From: Clostridium sp.
Lineage (GTDB): Bacteria > Bacillota > Clostridia > Lachnospirales > Lachnospiraceae
Direction: 5' to 3'
Assembly (NCBI GenBank): GCA_018377235.1
Contig: JAGZZT010000025.1
Span: 1 to 24,942, forward strand
Length of the DNA stretch: 24,942 nucleotides
Part shown: positions 15,861-23,656 of the stretch, piece by piece
Position numbering within the stretch: the stretch's first letter is position 1
How the letters are laid out: every line of letters starts with the position of its first letter
The notes under the pieces: generated by a model
The model's database searches: none
Told to the model about the DNA's origin: nothing
What the model saw: the letters and a program-made list of their open reading frames with translations, nothing else
Made by a program: the position numbers and the translations under genes

Positions 15861-16997
15861 TTATTTCCAACCTTCAAAGTCAGTCACGTTGTCCTGAGTT
15901 ACAAGGGTCAGAGGCAGGTAAACCGGCTCCTCAAAGGTCTTGCCCTGAGCGATCAGCATAGCCATTTCCTCAGCTGCCTTTGTGTAAATCGCGCTGGAGT
16001 AGGTCATGCTTCCCATCATGGTTCCCTCCTCGATAGCCGCCTTGGCATCGGAGGTGTAGTCTACTCCATATACCATTACATCTTCATTTCCCATCTCCTG
16101 AAGCGCCTGAACTGCTGCCAGTGCCATATTGTCGTTGCAGGCGAAGATGCCTTCCAGATCTGGGTGTGCAGTGAGAATGTCCTTGGTTGCTTCATATGCC
16201 TTTTCTGTATCCCAGTCGCAGGCCTGGACAGCTGTCAGCTCAATGCCTTCCGCATTCTCAAACACAGCTTTGGCGCCGTTTGTTCTGCCCACACTCTGTC
16301 CTGCACCCTCCAGTCCGGAGAGAATGGCGACTTTTCCGCCATCCTCCATTCTGGCGATCATGTCTTTGGCAACAGTGCTGCCCTGTTCTTCAAAGTTTAC
16401 AGTGATTTTTCCATCCAGATGACCGCCAGCGTCAGCCAGGGCTTCTCCGTCCACACCAGGTCCCAGGTTTATAACTGGAATTTCTGCGTCATTGGCGGCT
16501 ACGATACCAGGAATCAGGTTTGTGCCGTCGATAGGAGACAGGATAATGGCGTCGAAGTCCATAGTAACCATAGTGTTTAACGCGTCTAGCTGGCCCTGTG
16601 CGTCATCCTCAGCGTCTGCCTCGAAGACCTTTGCCTCTATACCCAGATCTTTGGCCGCTTCCTCGTAGCGTGTTTTCATAGTACCCCAGAACTCATTGGA
16701 AGTGGAGCTTATAAGAATGCCGATTTTTTCGTCCTGACCGTTTTTTGGAAGCTCTCCCAGAGCCTTGTCCATTCTGGCTTCCACATCGGCTAACAGCTGC
16801 TCTACATTGCCAGAGGACGTCTCTGCTTTTTCAGACGCTGTCTCTTTGACTGTTTCTGTGGCTTCTGTCTTTGTCTCTTTTGCAGCAGCAGTTGTCTCAG
16901 GAGCTGAAGTCCCTTTTTCGCTGTCAGAACCGCTGCATCCTGTCAATGCAGCTGCCATACAGCTGGCTGTCAGTAAAACTGTGAACAATTTTTTCAT
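15861..16997 (-). CDS. Sugar-type ABC transporter substrate-binding lipoprotein (RbsB-like)
   Basis: A 378-residue extracellular solute receptor anchored by lipid. The signal peptide ends at L-T-G-C21. A 50-residue linker rich in T, E, A and K follows. The type I periplasmic-binding fold then begins near residue 90 with K-I-G-I-L-I-S-S-T-S-N-E-F-W, a pattern like the ribose/galactose group, and continues with I-I-L-S-P-I-D-G, P-V-I-N-L-G-P and I-F-A-C-N-D-N-M-A-L-A. The aromatic and acidic residues in these loops fit binding of a sugar or a nucleoside, but the ligand is not readable. AGGAGG precedes the ATG. It sits between the permease and the PsuG-like gene. Confidence 0.93.
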   Translation of the reverse strand: MKKLFTVLLTASCMAAALTGCSGSDSEKGTSAPETTAAAKETKTEATETVKETASEKAETSSGNVEQLLADVEARMDKALGELPKNGQDEKIGILISSTSNEFWGTMKTRYEEAAKDLGIEAKVFEADAEDDAQGQLDALNTMVTMDFDAIILSPIDGTNLIPGIVAANDAEIPVINLGPGVDGEALADAGGHLDGKITVNFEEQGSTVAKDMIARMEDGGKVAILSGLEGAGQSVGRTNGAKAVFENAEGIELTAVQACDWDTEKAYEATKDILTAHPDLEGIFACNDNMALAAVQALQEMGNEDVMVYGVDYTSDAKAAIEEGTMMGSMTYSSAIYTKAAEEMAMLIAQGKTFEEPVYLPLTLVTQDNVTDFEGWK

Positions 16998-17025
16998 TAT
17001 ACTACCTCCTCAACTTTTGTACTTA

Positions 17026-17982
17026 TTATTTGATTAAAGTCTTGAACTTCCAGACCTTAATTTCTGAAATCAATACAGACACCAGCAGCAGGAATCCTGT
17101 GATCCACTGCTGAAAGTCCGAGGATACGCTTAGAAGCGTCAGCCCGTTCCGAATCATTCCCAGAATCAGAACTGCCAGGGCAGTTCCTGCAATACTGGCG
17201 TTTCCGCCTCGGATAGGCGTGCCTCCCATGATAACTGCCGTGACTGCATCAAACTCCATATTCATGCCGGCGTTGGGTTCGGCAGAATTCAGGCGGGCAG
17301 TGATAATAATAGCGGTGATGGCCGCTGTGATTCCTAAAAATACATGGACAAAAATGCGGTAGAATCCTGTCCGTACTCCTGCTCTTTTCAGAGCCGTTTC
17401 ACTGCCTCCAAGAGCCTGAATATAATTTCCCAGTTTTGTGTGAAACATCAGGGGAAAGGAAATCAGGATCAGCGCCAGGGCAAAGAGAACTGGCAGCTGA
17501 AATCCCCCAATTCGTCCGATCCCCAGCTGCATAAATTCCTTTCCAAACTTGGTGACAGGCCTTCCATTGGTAATTATCAGGGAAATCCCCCGGAGCATAC
17601 CGCTGGAAGCCAGGGTGAGCACAAAAAAATTAATTCCCGTACAGTGGATCAGAATACCGTTCAGGGCCCCCATCAGTCCTCCGGATGCGATTCCTATGAG
17701 GCAGGATGCAGGAACTCCCATTCCTCCATGAAGAGCTAAGGCTGTCAGCACGCCGCAGAGGGAGACAATGGATCCTGCGGACAGATCCATCACTCCGGAG
17801 GCCACTACAAAGGCCATACCCACAGCCAGAACCATCCGGTAGCTGGCGGCTTCCAGGACATTTCTGATATTTTTCCATGTAAAGAAATATTCGCTTTTTC
17901 CAGCTAAAACAGCGCAGATTAATAAAAGCACAGCCAGCAGAAACAGCTGCTGGGAGTATTTATTCATCCATTTCTTTGTCAT
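17026..17982 (-). CDS. Sugar-type ABC transporter permease (RbsC-like)
   Basis: The membrane component of the importer: 318 residues with eight to ten hydrophobic segments. It carries the RbsC/BPD_transp_2 signatures: G-V-M-D-L-S-A-G-S-I-V-S-L near residue 60, G-x-L-N-G near 110, F-V-L-T-L-A-S-S-G, the coupling loop N-Y-I-Q-A-L-G-G-S-E-T-A-L-K-R-A-G-V, and a late M-G-G-T-P-I-R-G-G. The open frame extends to a TTG at 18003; the ATG at 17982 is preferred, and 17967 is possible. Either overlaps the 3' end of the ATPase gene, indicating translational coupling. Confidence 0.92.
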   Translation of the reverse strand: MTKKWMNKYSQQLFLLAVLLLICAVLAGKSEYFFTWKNIRNVLEAASYRMVLAVGMAFVVASGVMDLSAGSIVSLCGVLTALALHGGMGVPASCLIGIASGGLMGALNGILIHCTGINFFVLTLASSGMLRGISLIITNGRPVTKFGKEFMQLGIGRIGGFQLPVLFALALILISFPLMFHTKLGNYIQALGGSETALKRAGVRTGFYRIFVHVFLGITAAITAIIITARLNSAEPNAGMNMEFDAVTAVIMGGTPIRGGNASIAGTALAVLILGMIRNGLTLLSVSSDFQQWITGFLLLVSVLISEIKVWKFKTLIK

Positions 17983-18721
17983 CGGTCTGCTCTTCCCTTT
18001 CAATAATTGTCTGGTACAGCTGTTTTGGCGAACTGTCCTTTGTCAAAAAGGAATCCACCTGCCTGCCGTTTTTAATAACACAAATCCGGTCAGAAATATC
18101 GAAGACCTGGAACAGGTTGTGGCTAATCAGGATAATGGTTTTTCCCTGCTCCTTTAAGGAGCAGAACAGCTTCATAATCCGGGCCGTCTCCTTCATTCCC
18201 ATGGCCGAGGTCGGTTCATCGAAAATCATGATATCTCCGTCCTGATACACTGCTCTGGCGATGGCTATGGCCTGCCGCTGTCCTCCAGACATCTTTTCGA
18301 CAGGCTGGCGGATGTCAGGAATGTGGATGTGCAGCTGCTGCAAAAGCCTTTCTGTCTCCCGGTACATGGCTCTGTGATCCAGAAAGAACCCGAAGCGCAG
18401 AAGCTCCCGCCCCAGAAAAAGATTTTCGGCGCAGTTCTTACAGTTATCAAGGGACAGATCCTGATAGACTGTAGTAATGCCCTGCTCCATGGCTTTCCTG
18501 ACAGTCAGAGAGCGGAATATGCGGTCTTTGATCCTGATCACCCCCTGATCCGGTTTCAGGCATCCGGTGAGAATCTGAATCAGAGTGCTTTTGCCGGAAC
18601 CATTGTCGCCTACGATGGCAGTTATTTCTCCGCTGTAGGCCTGAAAATGCATGTTGTCAAGCGCTGTGATGGAGCCGAACCGTTTTACAATTCCATCCAT
18701 CTGAATCATCGGTGTATTCAA
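17960..18721 (-). CDS. Sugar-type ABC transporter ATPase, single nucleotide-binding domain
   Basis: Powers the importer from the cytosolic side. In 253 residues it has Walker A G38-D-N-G-S-G-K-S-T46, Q-loop Q87, signature M-S-G-G-Q at 144-148, Walker B I-M-I-F-D168-E169-P and the switch H201. RbsA-type proteins usually hold two such domains in about 500 residues. This one has one, like FrcA of the fructose system, so a homodimer is expected. No ATG has a good ribosome binding site. A TTG at 18721 lies eight bases after GGAG and gives the start M-N-T-P-M-I-Q, which I prefer over the ATG at 18709. Confidence 0.9.
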   Translation of the reverse strand: MNTPMIQMDGIVKRFGSITALDNMHFQAYSGEITAIVGDNGSGKSTLIQILTGCLKPDQGVIRIKDRIFRSLTVRKAMEQGITTVYQDLSLDNCKNCAENLFLGRELLRFGFFLDHRAMYRETERLLQQLHIHIPDIRQPVEKMSGGQRQAIAIARAVYQDGDIMIFDEPTSAMGMKETARIMKLFCSLKEQGKTIILISHNLFQVFDISDRICVIKNGRQVDSFLTKDSSPKQLYQTIIEREEQTDDKEMDE

Positions 18722-18788
18722 GATAAAAACTCCAATCTGTATGAAATCTATCACTATTCTACCATTTTTTCTGGCTTGCTGAGATTGG

Positions 18789-18823
18789 TATTTTCGATAT
18801 AAAATACACATTCATCGAAAATA
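18789..18823. repeat. Inverted repeat upstream of the ABC/PsuG-like operon (candidate operator)
   Basis: TATTTTCGAT (18789-18798) and its exact reverse complement ATCGAAAATA (18814-18823) are 15 nt apart. The left arm also begins a second dyad, TATTTT-CGATAT-AAAATA. On the minus strand it lies about 70-100 nt upstream of the ATPase start, where a regulator site would be expected. No regulator gene is adjacent. Confidence 0.55.
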
Positions 18824-18907
18824 TCTATAAGTATAAACAGAAAGGACAGATCCGGTAATAAACTGCCCTTTCTCCGTCTCTTTCCTGCTTCCATAAAAGG
18901 AAGAAAT

Positions 18908-18929
18908 TATGGTATAATAACTCCAAAAT
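18908..18929 (+). repeat. Direct repeat copy 1 with extended -10 promoter
   Basis: A 22-nt segment beginning TATGGTATAATAACTCC and ending AAAAT. It contains TGGTATAAT, a full extended -10 element (TATAAT at 18913-18918). It is repeated exactly 132 bp downstream. No good -35 is seen. Confidence 0.85.
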
Positions 18930-19046
18930 GCAGTTGTGCTGCGCACACCTGACGCTGCCTCTGGCAGCTAAAACATTTTGTCGTTACCATATCAGGTGAA
19001 AACAAATGTCTGCTTCGCAGCCGCTTGTTTTCCTGCTGATATGGTA
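18924..19046 (+). other. Highly foldable segment between the two promoter repeats
   Basis: The first fold is closed by CAAAATG (18924-18930) with CATTTTG (18975-18981). It encloses two hairpins: a 9-bp arm with one mismatch (CAGTTGTGC/GCACACCTG) and GCTGCC-TCT-GGCAGC. The second is a long hairpin: TACCATATCAG (18985-18995) with CTGATATGGTA (19036-19046), and GAAAACAA (18998-19005) with TTGTTTTC (19025-19032), topped by CTGC-TTC-GCAG. It could be a structured leader RNA, a small RNA or a small repeated element. No family is recognised. Confidence 0.55.
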
Positions 19047-19061
19047 TAATAACTCCAAAAT
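19040..19061 (+). repeat. Direct repeat copy 2 with extended -10 promoter
   Basis: An exact second copy of the 22-nt segment at 18908. TATAAT is at 19045-19050 with TGG before it, about 40 nt upstream of the acetyltransferase start, so it is the likely proximal promoter. The 3' arm of the long hairpin overlaps its first bases. Confidence 0.85.
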
Positions 19062-19089
19062 ACATCAAAACCAGAAAGGGAATTAATCT

Positions 19090-21255
19090 ATGAATCTGGA
19101 ATTTAAACCAATCAGTGCTAAGGATATTGACAGGCTGACGCCTTTTTATCTGATGCGCCGCAATAAAACCTGTGACAGCGTATTTCTGGAGAGCTTTCTC
19201 TGGAGAGAATATTATAATGTACGGTATGCCATATGGGAGGACAAAGCCCTTCTCTGGCTGATGGAATACAAGGGAAGAGTGTTTTCCGCCATGCCTCTGT
19301 GCCGCGAGGAGGACCTCAAGGATGCTTTTCAAGTACTGGAACGGTATTTTAATGAAGAACTGGGATATCCCCTGGTGATTAATCTGGCGGATGAGGCGGC
19401 AGTGGATTATCTGAACCTGTCCCCAGAGAAGTATCTTGTAAAAGAAGAGGAGGGGGCGGCAGACTATATTTATTCTGCTGAAGCCCTGAAAACACTTGCC
19501 GGAAAGAAACTTCACAAAAAGAAAAATCACCTGAATGCTTTCAAAAGGAAGTATGAGGGACGCTATGAATACAGAACCCTGACCTGTGATTATATCCAGG
19601 ATGTGTGGAAATTTTTAGACCGCTGGAGAGAAAAAAAGGGTGAAGATGTGGAGGAACATCTTGACTTTGAGGTGCGAGGCATCCATGAAATTCTCAGAAA
19701 TTGCTGTTCTTTAAACATCCGTATGGGAGGTATTTATGTAGACGGAGAGCTGGAAGCATTCTCCATTGGAAGCTATAATCCGCTGGAGCGGATGGCGGTA
19801 ATTCACATTGAGAAAGCCAATCCTGATATGCGGGGGCTGTACCAGCTGATTAACCAACAGTTTCTGCTGGAGGAATTTCCGGGAATCGAGCTGGTAAACC
19901 GGGAAGATGATCTGGGATTGGAGGGACTCAGAAAGGCGAAAATGTCCTACTGCCCAATTGAATTTGCGAAAAAATACCTGGTGCAGCAGATTTCCTTTGG
20001 CCAGGGCGCTGGTACAGAAGAGGGCTTTGGCTGGGCGGAAAAGATAGGAGCTTTGGCTGAGCCAGAGAAAGAGCTTACGGCAGCACAGCTGGAAAACTCA
20101 TCTGAAGGGGACACAGCAGTTTTTGAGAGAGAGGGAATATACTATGCCAGTGACAGGGAAAAACAGCTCTGCCGGACTTTATGGCAAGAGGCGTTTCCGG
20201 ATGATTCGGCTGCCTTCGCTGATTATTATTATCAGGAAAAAGTGAAGGATAACAGAATTTTAATTAAGATAGAGGAAGGCAGACTGGCGTCTATGACCCA
20301 GCTGAATCCCTATACGTTTGTCTGCCGCGGCAGGGAATGGCCTGTAGATTATATTGTGGGAGTGGCTACTGCTGAGGACAGCCGCCACCAGGGGCATATG
20401 CGTTCTATTCTCAAGAGAATGCTGGTGGACATGCACCAGGCTCATGTGCCGTTTACTTTTTTAATGCCCGCAGACGAGGCGATTTACCGTCCCTTCCAGT
20501 TCGCCTTTATCTATCGCCAGCCGCAGTTTTGTCTTACAGAAAAGGCCAGAGAGGAGTTAAGCTGCAGGCCCTGCAGCAGCCGGGAGGACGCGGCCGAAGC
20601 AGCTGCTTTCATGGAGAACTGGCTGAAGAAGCGGTTTGAGGCATACTGCCGCAGGGATGAGGCCTATGTATCCCGCCTGATGAAAGAACTGGCCAGTGAG
20701 GACGGCATTCTGGAATTTTTATTGAAGGAAGAGAACGGAGAGGAGAAGCTGTCAGGACTTCACGGGGAGTGGGGACTTGAGAAGCGGGAGCAGAGGCTTC
20801 TCTACGGGGAGGACAGCCTGATTTTTCGGGATAAAGAGAAGGAAAAGCCGGCAATCATGGCCAGAGTGACCGATGTAGAGGCTTTTTTCCAGATGATTTC
20901 CGGCAAAGATACTGGAGACATGGAGAAAGCAGCTGGAATAGATGAAGAACAGAGGCAGAAACCGGACGGATATCTGGATATTACTGATCCCTTCCTTCCT
21001 GACTGTGCGGGAAGATATCAGATTTTTACAGATAAGGCAGGAGGAGCCAGGGCTGTAAAGATGGCTGAAACAGGAGAGGCACAGGAGGGAGAGGTTCTGG
21101 ATATTTCTGTCAACGGTCTGGCACAGTGGCTGTTCGGCTTCAGAACCTTAAAAGAGATTGCAGCTGAGGAAGGAAGAATGGGAGGAAGCGGCCTGCCTGA
21201 CTGGACGAAAGGCATCCGTCCGATAGACGGTGTGTTCTTAGATGAAATAGTTTAG
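19090..21255 (+). CDS. Fused DUF2156 and Eis-like GNAT acetyltransferase
   Basis: A 721-residue cytosolic protein made of two parts. Residues 1 to about 305 match DUF2156, the domain related to the C-terminal half of phosphatidylglycerol lysyltransferase. Its landmarks are the D-S-V-F pattern, a K-K-L-H-K-K-K-N-H-L-N-A-F basic stretch and N-R-E-D-D-L-G-L-E-G-L-R-K-A-K-M near the end. From about 350 a GNAT domain follows, with V-G-V-A-T and the acetyl-CoA loop R-H-Q-G-H-M near 430. The remainder resembles the second half and SCP-like tail of Eis acetyltransferases. It probably transfers an acyl or aminoacyl group to amines; the substrate is unknown. The ATG has AAAGGG nine bases upstream. A Sir2 deacetylase follows on the same strand. 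Confidence 0.8.
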   Translation: MNLEFKPISAKDIDRLTPFYLMRRNKTCDSVFLESFLWREYYNVRYAIWEDKALLWLMEYKGRVFSAMPLCREEDLKDAFQVLERYFNEELGYPLVINLADEAAVDYLNLSPEKYLVKEEEGAADYIYSAEALKTLAGKKLHKKKNHLNAFKRKYEGRYEYRTLTCDYIQDVWKFLDRWREKKGEDVEEHLDFEVRGIHEILRNCCSLNIRMGGIYVDGELEAFSIGSYNPLERMAVIHIEKANPDMRGLYQLINQQFLLEEFPGIELVNREDDLGLEGLRKAKMSYCPIEFAKKYLVQQISFGQGAGTEEGFGWAEKIGALAEPEKELTAAQLENSSEGDTAVFEREGIYYASDREKQLCRTLWQEAFPDDSAAFADYYYQEKVKDNRILIKIEEGRLASMTQLNPYTFVCRGREWPVDYIVGVATAEDSRHQGHMRSILKRMLVDMHQAHVPFTFLMPADEAIYRPFQFAFIYRQPQFCLTEKAREELSCRPCSSREDAAEAAAFMENWLKKRFEAYCRRDEAYVSRLMKELASEDGILEFLLKEENGEEKLSGLHGEWGLEKREQRLLYGEDSLIFRDKEKEKPAIMARVTDVEAFFQMISGKDTGDMEKAAGIDEEQRQKPDGYLDITDPFLPDCAGRYQIFTDKAGGARAVKMAETGEAQEGEVLDISVNGLAQWLFGFRTLKEIAAEEGRMGGSGLPDWTKGIRPIDGVFLDEIV

Positions 21256-21349
21256 GCTTTATTGACATTGACATCTGATGGCCGGATAGGAACAGGTCAG
21301 GGAAACGGGAGAGATAAAGGCCTTGAGACAGGGGAGAGGAGAAGTGATT

Positions 21350-22096
21350 ATGGGAGAAAACAGCGCTGAGGAGAAGAAAAAGAGAGAGATTTTAAAAAAA
21401 TGGGTTCAGGAAAGCGAAAACGTGGTATTTTTCGGAGGAGCGGGAGTTTCCACAGAGAGCGGTATTCCTGACTTCAGAAGTGTGGACGGCCTGTACAGCC
21501 AGGAATACGACTATCCGCCGGAGACTATTTTGAGCCATACCTTCTATTTAAAGAAAACAGAAGAATTTTACCGTTTCTACAGAAATAAAATGCTGTTTCC
21601 AAAGGTTAAGCCCAATCGCGCCCATCTGGCTTTGGCCAGGCTGGAGCAGGAGGGAAAGGTGAAGGCTGTGATTACCCAGAATATCGACGGCCTTCACCAG
21701 GCCGCCGGAAGCAGAGAGGTGCTGGAGCTTCATGGTTCCGTACACCGTAATTACTGCGAGAGATGCGGCAGGTTTTATTCCATGGAAGATGTTCTTTCCA
21801 GCGAAGGGATTCCCAGATGCAGCTGCGGAGGAGTGATCAAGCCGGATGTGGTGCTTTATGAAGAAGGATTGGATGACAGTATTCTTTCCCGTTCTATCCA
21901 GTATATCAGAAATGCAGACGTATTGATTATTGGCGGAACTTCCCTGGTAGTCTACCCGGCTGCGGGATTGATTGATTACTACAGGGGAAATAAGCTGGTG
22001 CTGATCAACAAATCTGCTACAGCCAGAGACTCGCAGGCTGATCTGGTCATCTGCGGCAGCGTGGGGGAGGCGCTGGCAGATGCGGCAGAGCTCTAA
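21350..22096 (+). CDS. NAD-dependent protein deacetylase, Sir2 family
   Basis: Removes acetyl groups from protein lysines using NAD+, releasing nicotinamide and O-acetyl-ADP-ribose. Visible in 248 residues: NAD-binding G29-G-A-G-V-S-T-E-S-G-I-P-D-F-R-S, T-Q-N-I-D-G-L-H near 109, catalytic H128 in L-H-G-S, and four zinc cysteines C136, C139, C157 and C159. Further signatures are K-P-D-V-V-L-Y-E-E and the closing G-G-T-S-L-V-V-Y-P-A. The frame extends to a TTG at 21323, but the ATG at 21350 has GAGGAG eight bases upstream. It lies 94 nt after the acetyltransferase fusion, so the two may be co-transcribed and act as writer and eraser of acetyl marks; that link is inference. Confidence 0.95.
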   Translation: MGENSAEEKKKREILKKWVQESENVVFFGGAGVSTESGIPDFRSVDGLYSQEYDYPPETILSHTFYLKKTEEFYRFYRNKMLFPKVKPNRAHLALARLEQEGKVKAVITQNIDGLHQAAGSREVLELHGSVHRNYCERCGRFYSMEDVLSSEGIPRCSCGGVIKPDVVLYEEGLDDSILSRSIQYIRNADVLIIGGTSLVVYPAAGLIDYYRGNKLVLINKSATARDSQADLVICGSVGEALADAAEL

Positions 22097-22214
22097 TTAT
22101 ACCAGAACAGATGACAAAAGAATAAAAATTTCCGAAACTGCTGAAAGCATCTCAGTATACAAAAAGACATATGGTTCCTTGTATATTGACACTGCACAGG
22201 AGAGATAAAAGAAA

Positions 22215-23258
22215 ATGATAGGAAAAGAAAATAAGTACAGACCCTGCGAGGCAAGATACAGCAAAATGAGATACAGGAGGTGCGGGAAAAGCGGACTCCT
22301 TTTACCGGAGCTGTCCTTTGGACTTTGGCAGAATTTTGGCAGGGAGACCACGAGAAAGCAGCAGAAGGAACTGATTTTTACAGCCTTTGATCTGGGGATT
22401 ACTCATTTCGATCTGGCCAATAATTATGGATTTCCGGCCGCCGGAGCAGCAGAGGAGCATTTCGGGCAGATTTTAAGGGAAGATTTAAGGCCATTTCGTG
22501 ATGAGCTGATTATTTCCACGAAAGCAGGATATGAAATGTGGCCGGGACCTTATGGAAACTGGGGTTCCAGAAAATATCTTACAGCCAGCCTGGACCAGAG
22601 CCTGAAACGGATGGGACTGGAATATGTCGATATTTTTTATCACCACAGGCTGGATCCGGATACACCTCTGGAGGAAACTATGGACGCGCTGAGCGATTTA
22701 GTTCGGCAGGGAAAAGCGCTTTATGCAGGAATTTCCAATTATAAGGAAAAAGAGGCCAGGGAAGCTATGAGACTTCTCAGAGAGAGAAGAACTCCCTGCC
22801 TGATTAATCAGATTCGCTACAATATGCTGGAGAGGCAGCCGGAGGAAGGACTTTTGACTGCTCTGGAAGAGGGAGGAACAGGATGTATCTGTTTTAGTCC
22901 TCTGGCTCAGGGAGCTTTAAGCGGAAAATATTTGGAACAGATTCCAGAGAATTCGAGGGCGGCGCGTAAAGGAACGACAGTTGCAGAACGGTATATTAAA
23001 GAAGAAAACAAGCAGCGTTTAACAGAATTGAAAGCTCTGGCAGAGGATAGGGGCCAGACGATGGCTCAGCTGGCCCTTTCCTGGGTACTCAGAAGGCGGG
23101 AGGTAACGTCTGTGCTGATTGGGGCCAGCCGTCCGGAGCAGCTGCTGGAAAATGCAGAACTTCTCAGGCAGGAGCCGCTTTCTGAGAAGGAAATAAAACG
23201 AATTGATGAAATTCTGGAAAACAGACAGCAGGAGAAAAACAGGGAGACAGAGATATGA
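22215..23258 (+). CDS. Aldo/keto reductase (YghZ/Gpr-like)
   Basis: An NAD(P)H-dependent carbonyl reductase with a TIM barrel, 347 residues. The catalytic tetrad is visible as D66 and Y71 (F-D-L-A-N-N-Y-G), K103 (I-S-T-K-A-G-Y) and H144 (I-F-Y-H-H-R). The segment M-W-P-G-P-Y-G-N-W-G-S-R-K-Y-L and the cofactor loop V-L-I-G-A-S-R-P-E-Q match E. coli YghZ, which reduces L-glyceraldehyde 3-phosphate and methylglyoxal. The ATG follows AGGAGA. Its stop overlaps the DUF951 start (ATGA), so they are coupled. Substrate assignment rests on family likeness only. Confidence 0.92.
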   Translation: MIGKENKYRPCEARYSKMRYRRCGKSGLLLPELSFGLWQNFGRETTRKQQKELIFTAFDLGITHFDLANNYGFPAAGAAEEHFGQILREDLRPFRDELIISTKAGYEMWPGPYGNWGSRKYLTASLDQSLKRMGLEYVDIFYHHRLDPDTPLEETMDALSDLVRQGKALYAGISNYKEKEAREAMRLLRERRTPCLINQIRYNMLERQPEEGLLTALEEGGTGCICFSPLAQGALSGKYLEQIPENSRAARKGTTVAERYIKEENKQRLTELKALAEDRGQTMAQLALSWVLRRREVTSVLIGASRPEQLLENAELLRQEPLSEKEIKRIDEILENRQQEKNRETEI

Positions 23259-23452
23259 CATACGAAGTAGGAGATATTGTAAAATTAAAAAAGCCTCATC
23301 CCTGCGGCAGCAGGGAGTGGGAAATTCTCCGGGTGGGCGCTGATTTCAGGCTGAAATGCACAGGATGCGGCCATCAGGTGATGATGGCCCGCCCTCTGGT
23401 GGAAAAGAGTACAAGGGGACTCTGGTCAGCAGACGGGGAAAAGAAAGCGTAG
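23255..23452 (+). CDS. DUF951 family protein
   Basis: A 65-residue protein of unknown function that is widespread in Firmicutes. It shows the family pattern V-G-D-I-V-K-L-K-K-P-H-P-C-G-S-x-E-W, then R-V-G-A-D-F-R-L-K-C-x-G-C-G-H, which could bind a metal through its cysteines. The start overlaps the aldo/keto reductase stop. In many Firmicutes genomes this gene sits just upstream of rpsF, as here. Confidence 0.92.
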   Translation: MTYEVGDIVKLKKPHPCGSREWEILRVGADFRLKCTGCGHQVMMARPLVEKSTRGLWSADGEKKA

Positions 23453-23545
23453 GCTCTGCAGCCAGGCAGAAGATAGAACGGAAAGCGGGCCGGTTCACAC
23501 GGAGAAAAATATACGGAAAAACACGGAGAAAAAGTAAAAAAGAGC

Positions 23546-23574
23546 TTGATTTAATCAGGTTTCTCTGGTAAGAT
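23546..23574 (+). promoter_or_regulatory. Promoter of the rpsF-ssb-rpsR operon
   Basis: TTGATT (23546-23551), a 17-nt spacer and TAAGAT (23569-23574) with the extended TGG before it. An 80-nt leader follows with a hairpin ACTCTCTG/CAGGGAGT (23606-23613 with 23622-23629). I could not match it to the known S6:S18 leader motif. Confidence 0.7.
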
Positions 23575-23656
23575 AAATATTCGTGATATATTATTGAAAT
23601 TCCTTACTCTCTGTTAAAAGTCAGGGAGTCAGAGACCACAAGGAGGTTTAAGCAGC

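Noticed and set aside
18907..19530. Minus-strand open frame of 207 codons over the promoter repeats and acetyltransferase start
   Set aside because: It is antisense to a clear gene, low in recognisable motifs and has no ribosome binding site.
21268..21285. Tandem TTGACA hexamers before the sirtuin gene as a promoter
   Set aside because: No acceptable -10 lies 16-18 nt downstream of either copy.
22156..22185. Inverted repeat TATACAA/TTGTATA upstream of the aldo/keto reductase
   Set aside because: It is a weak AT-only 7-bp stem with a 16-nt loop and no T tract, so it is neither a clear terminator nor a clear operator.
23497..23533. Short direct repeat ACACGGAGAAAAA, two copies 24 nt apart
   Set aside because: Only two short purine-rich copies; not a CRISPR array, and probably chance or slippage in AT-rich spacer.
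23580..23656. S6:S18-binding rpsF leader motif
   Set aside because: A hairpin is present, but I could not find the conserved CCG bulge of the known motif.
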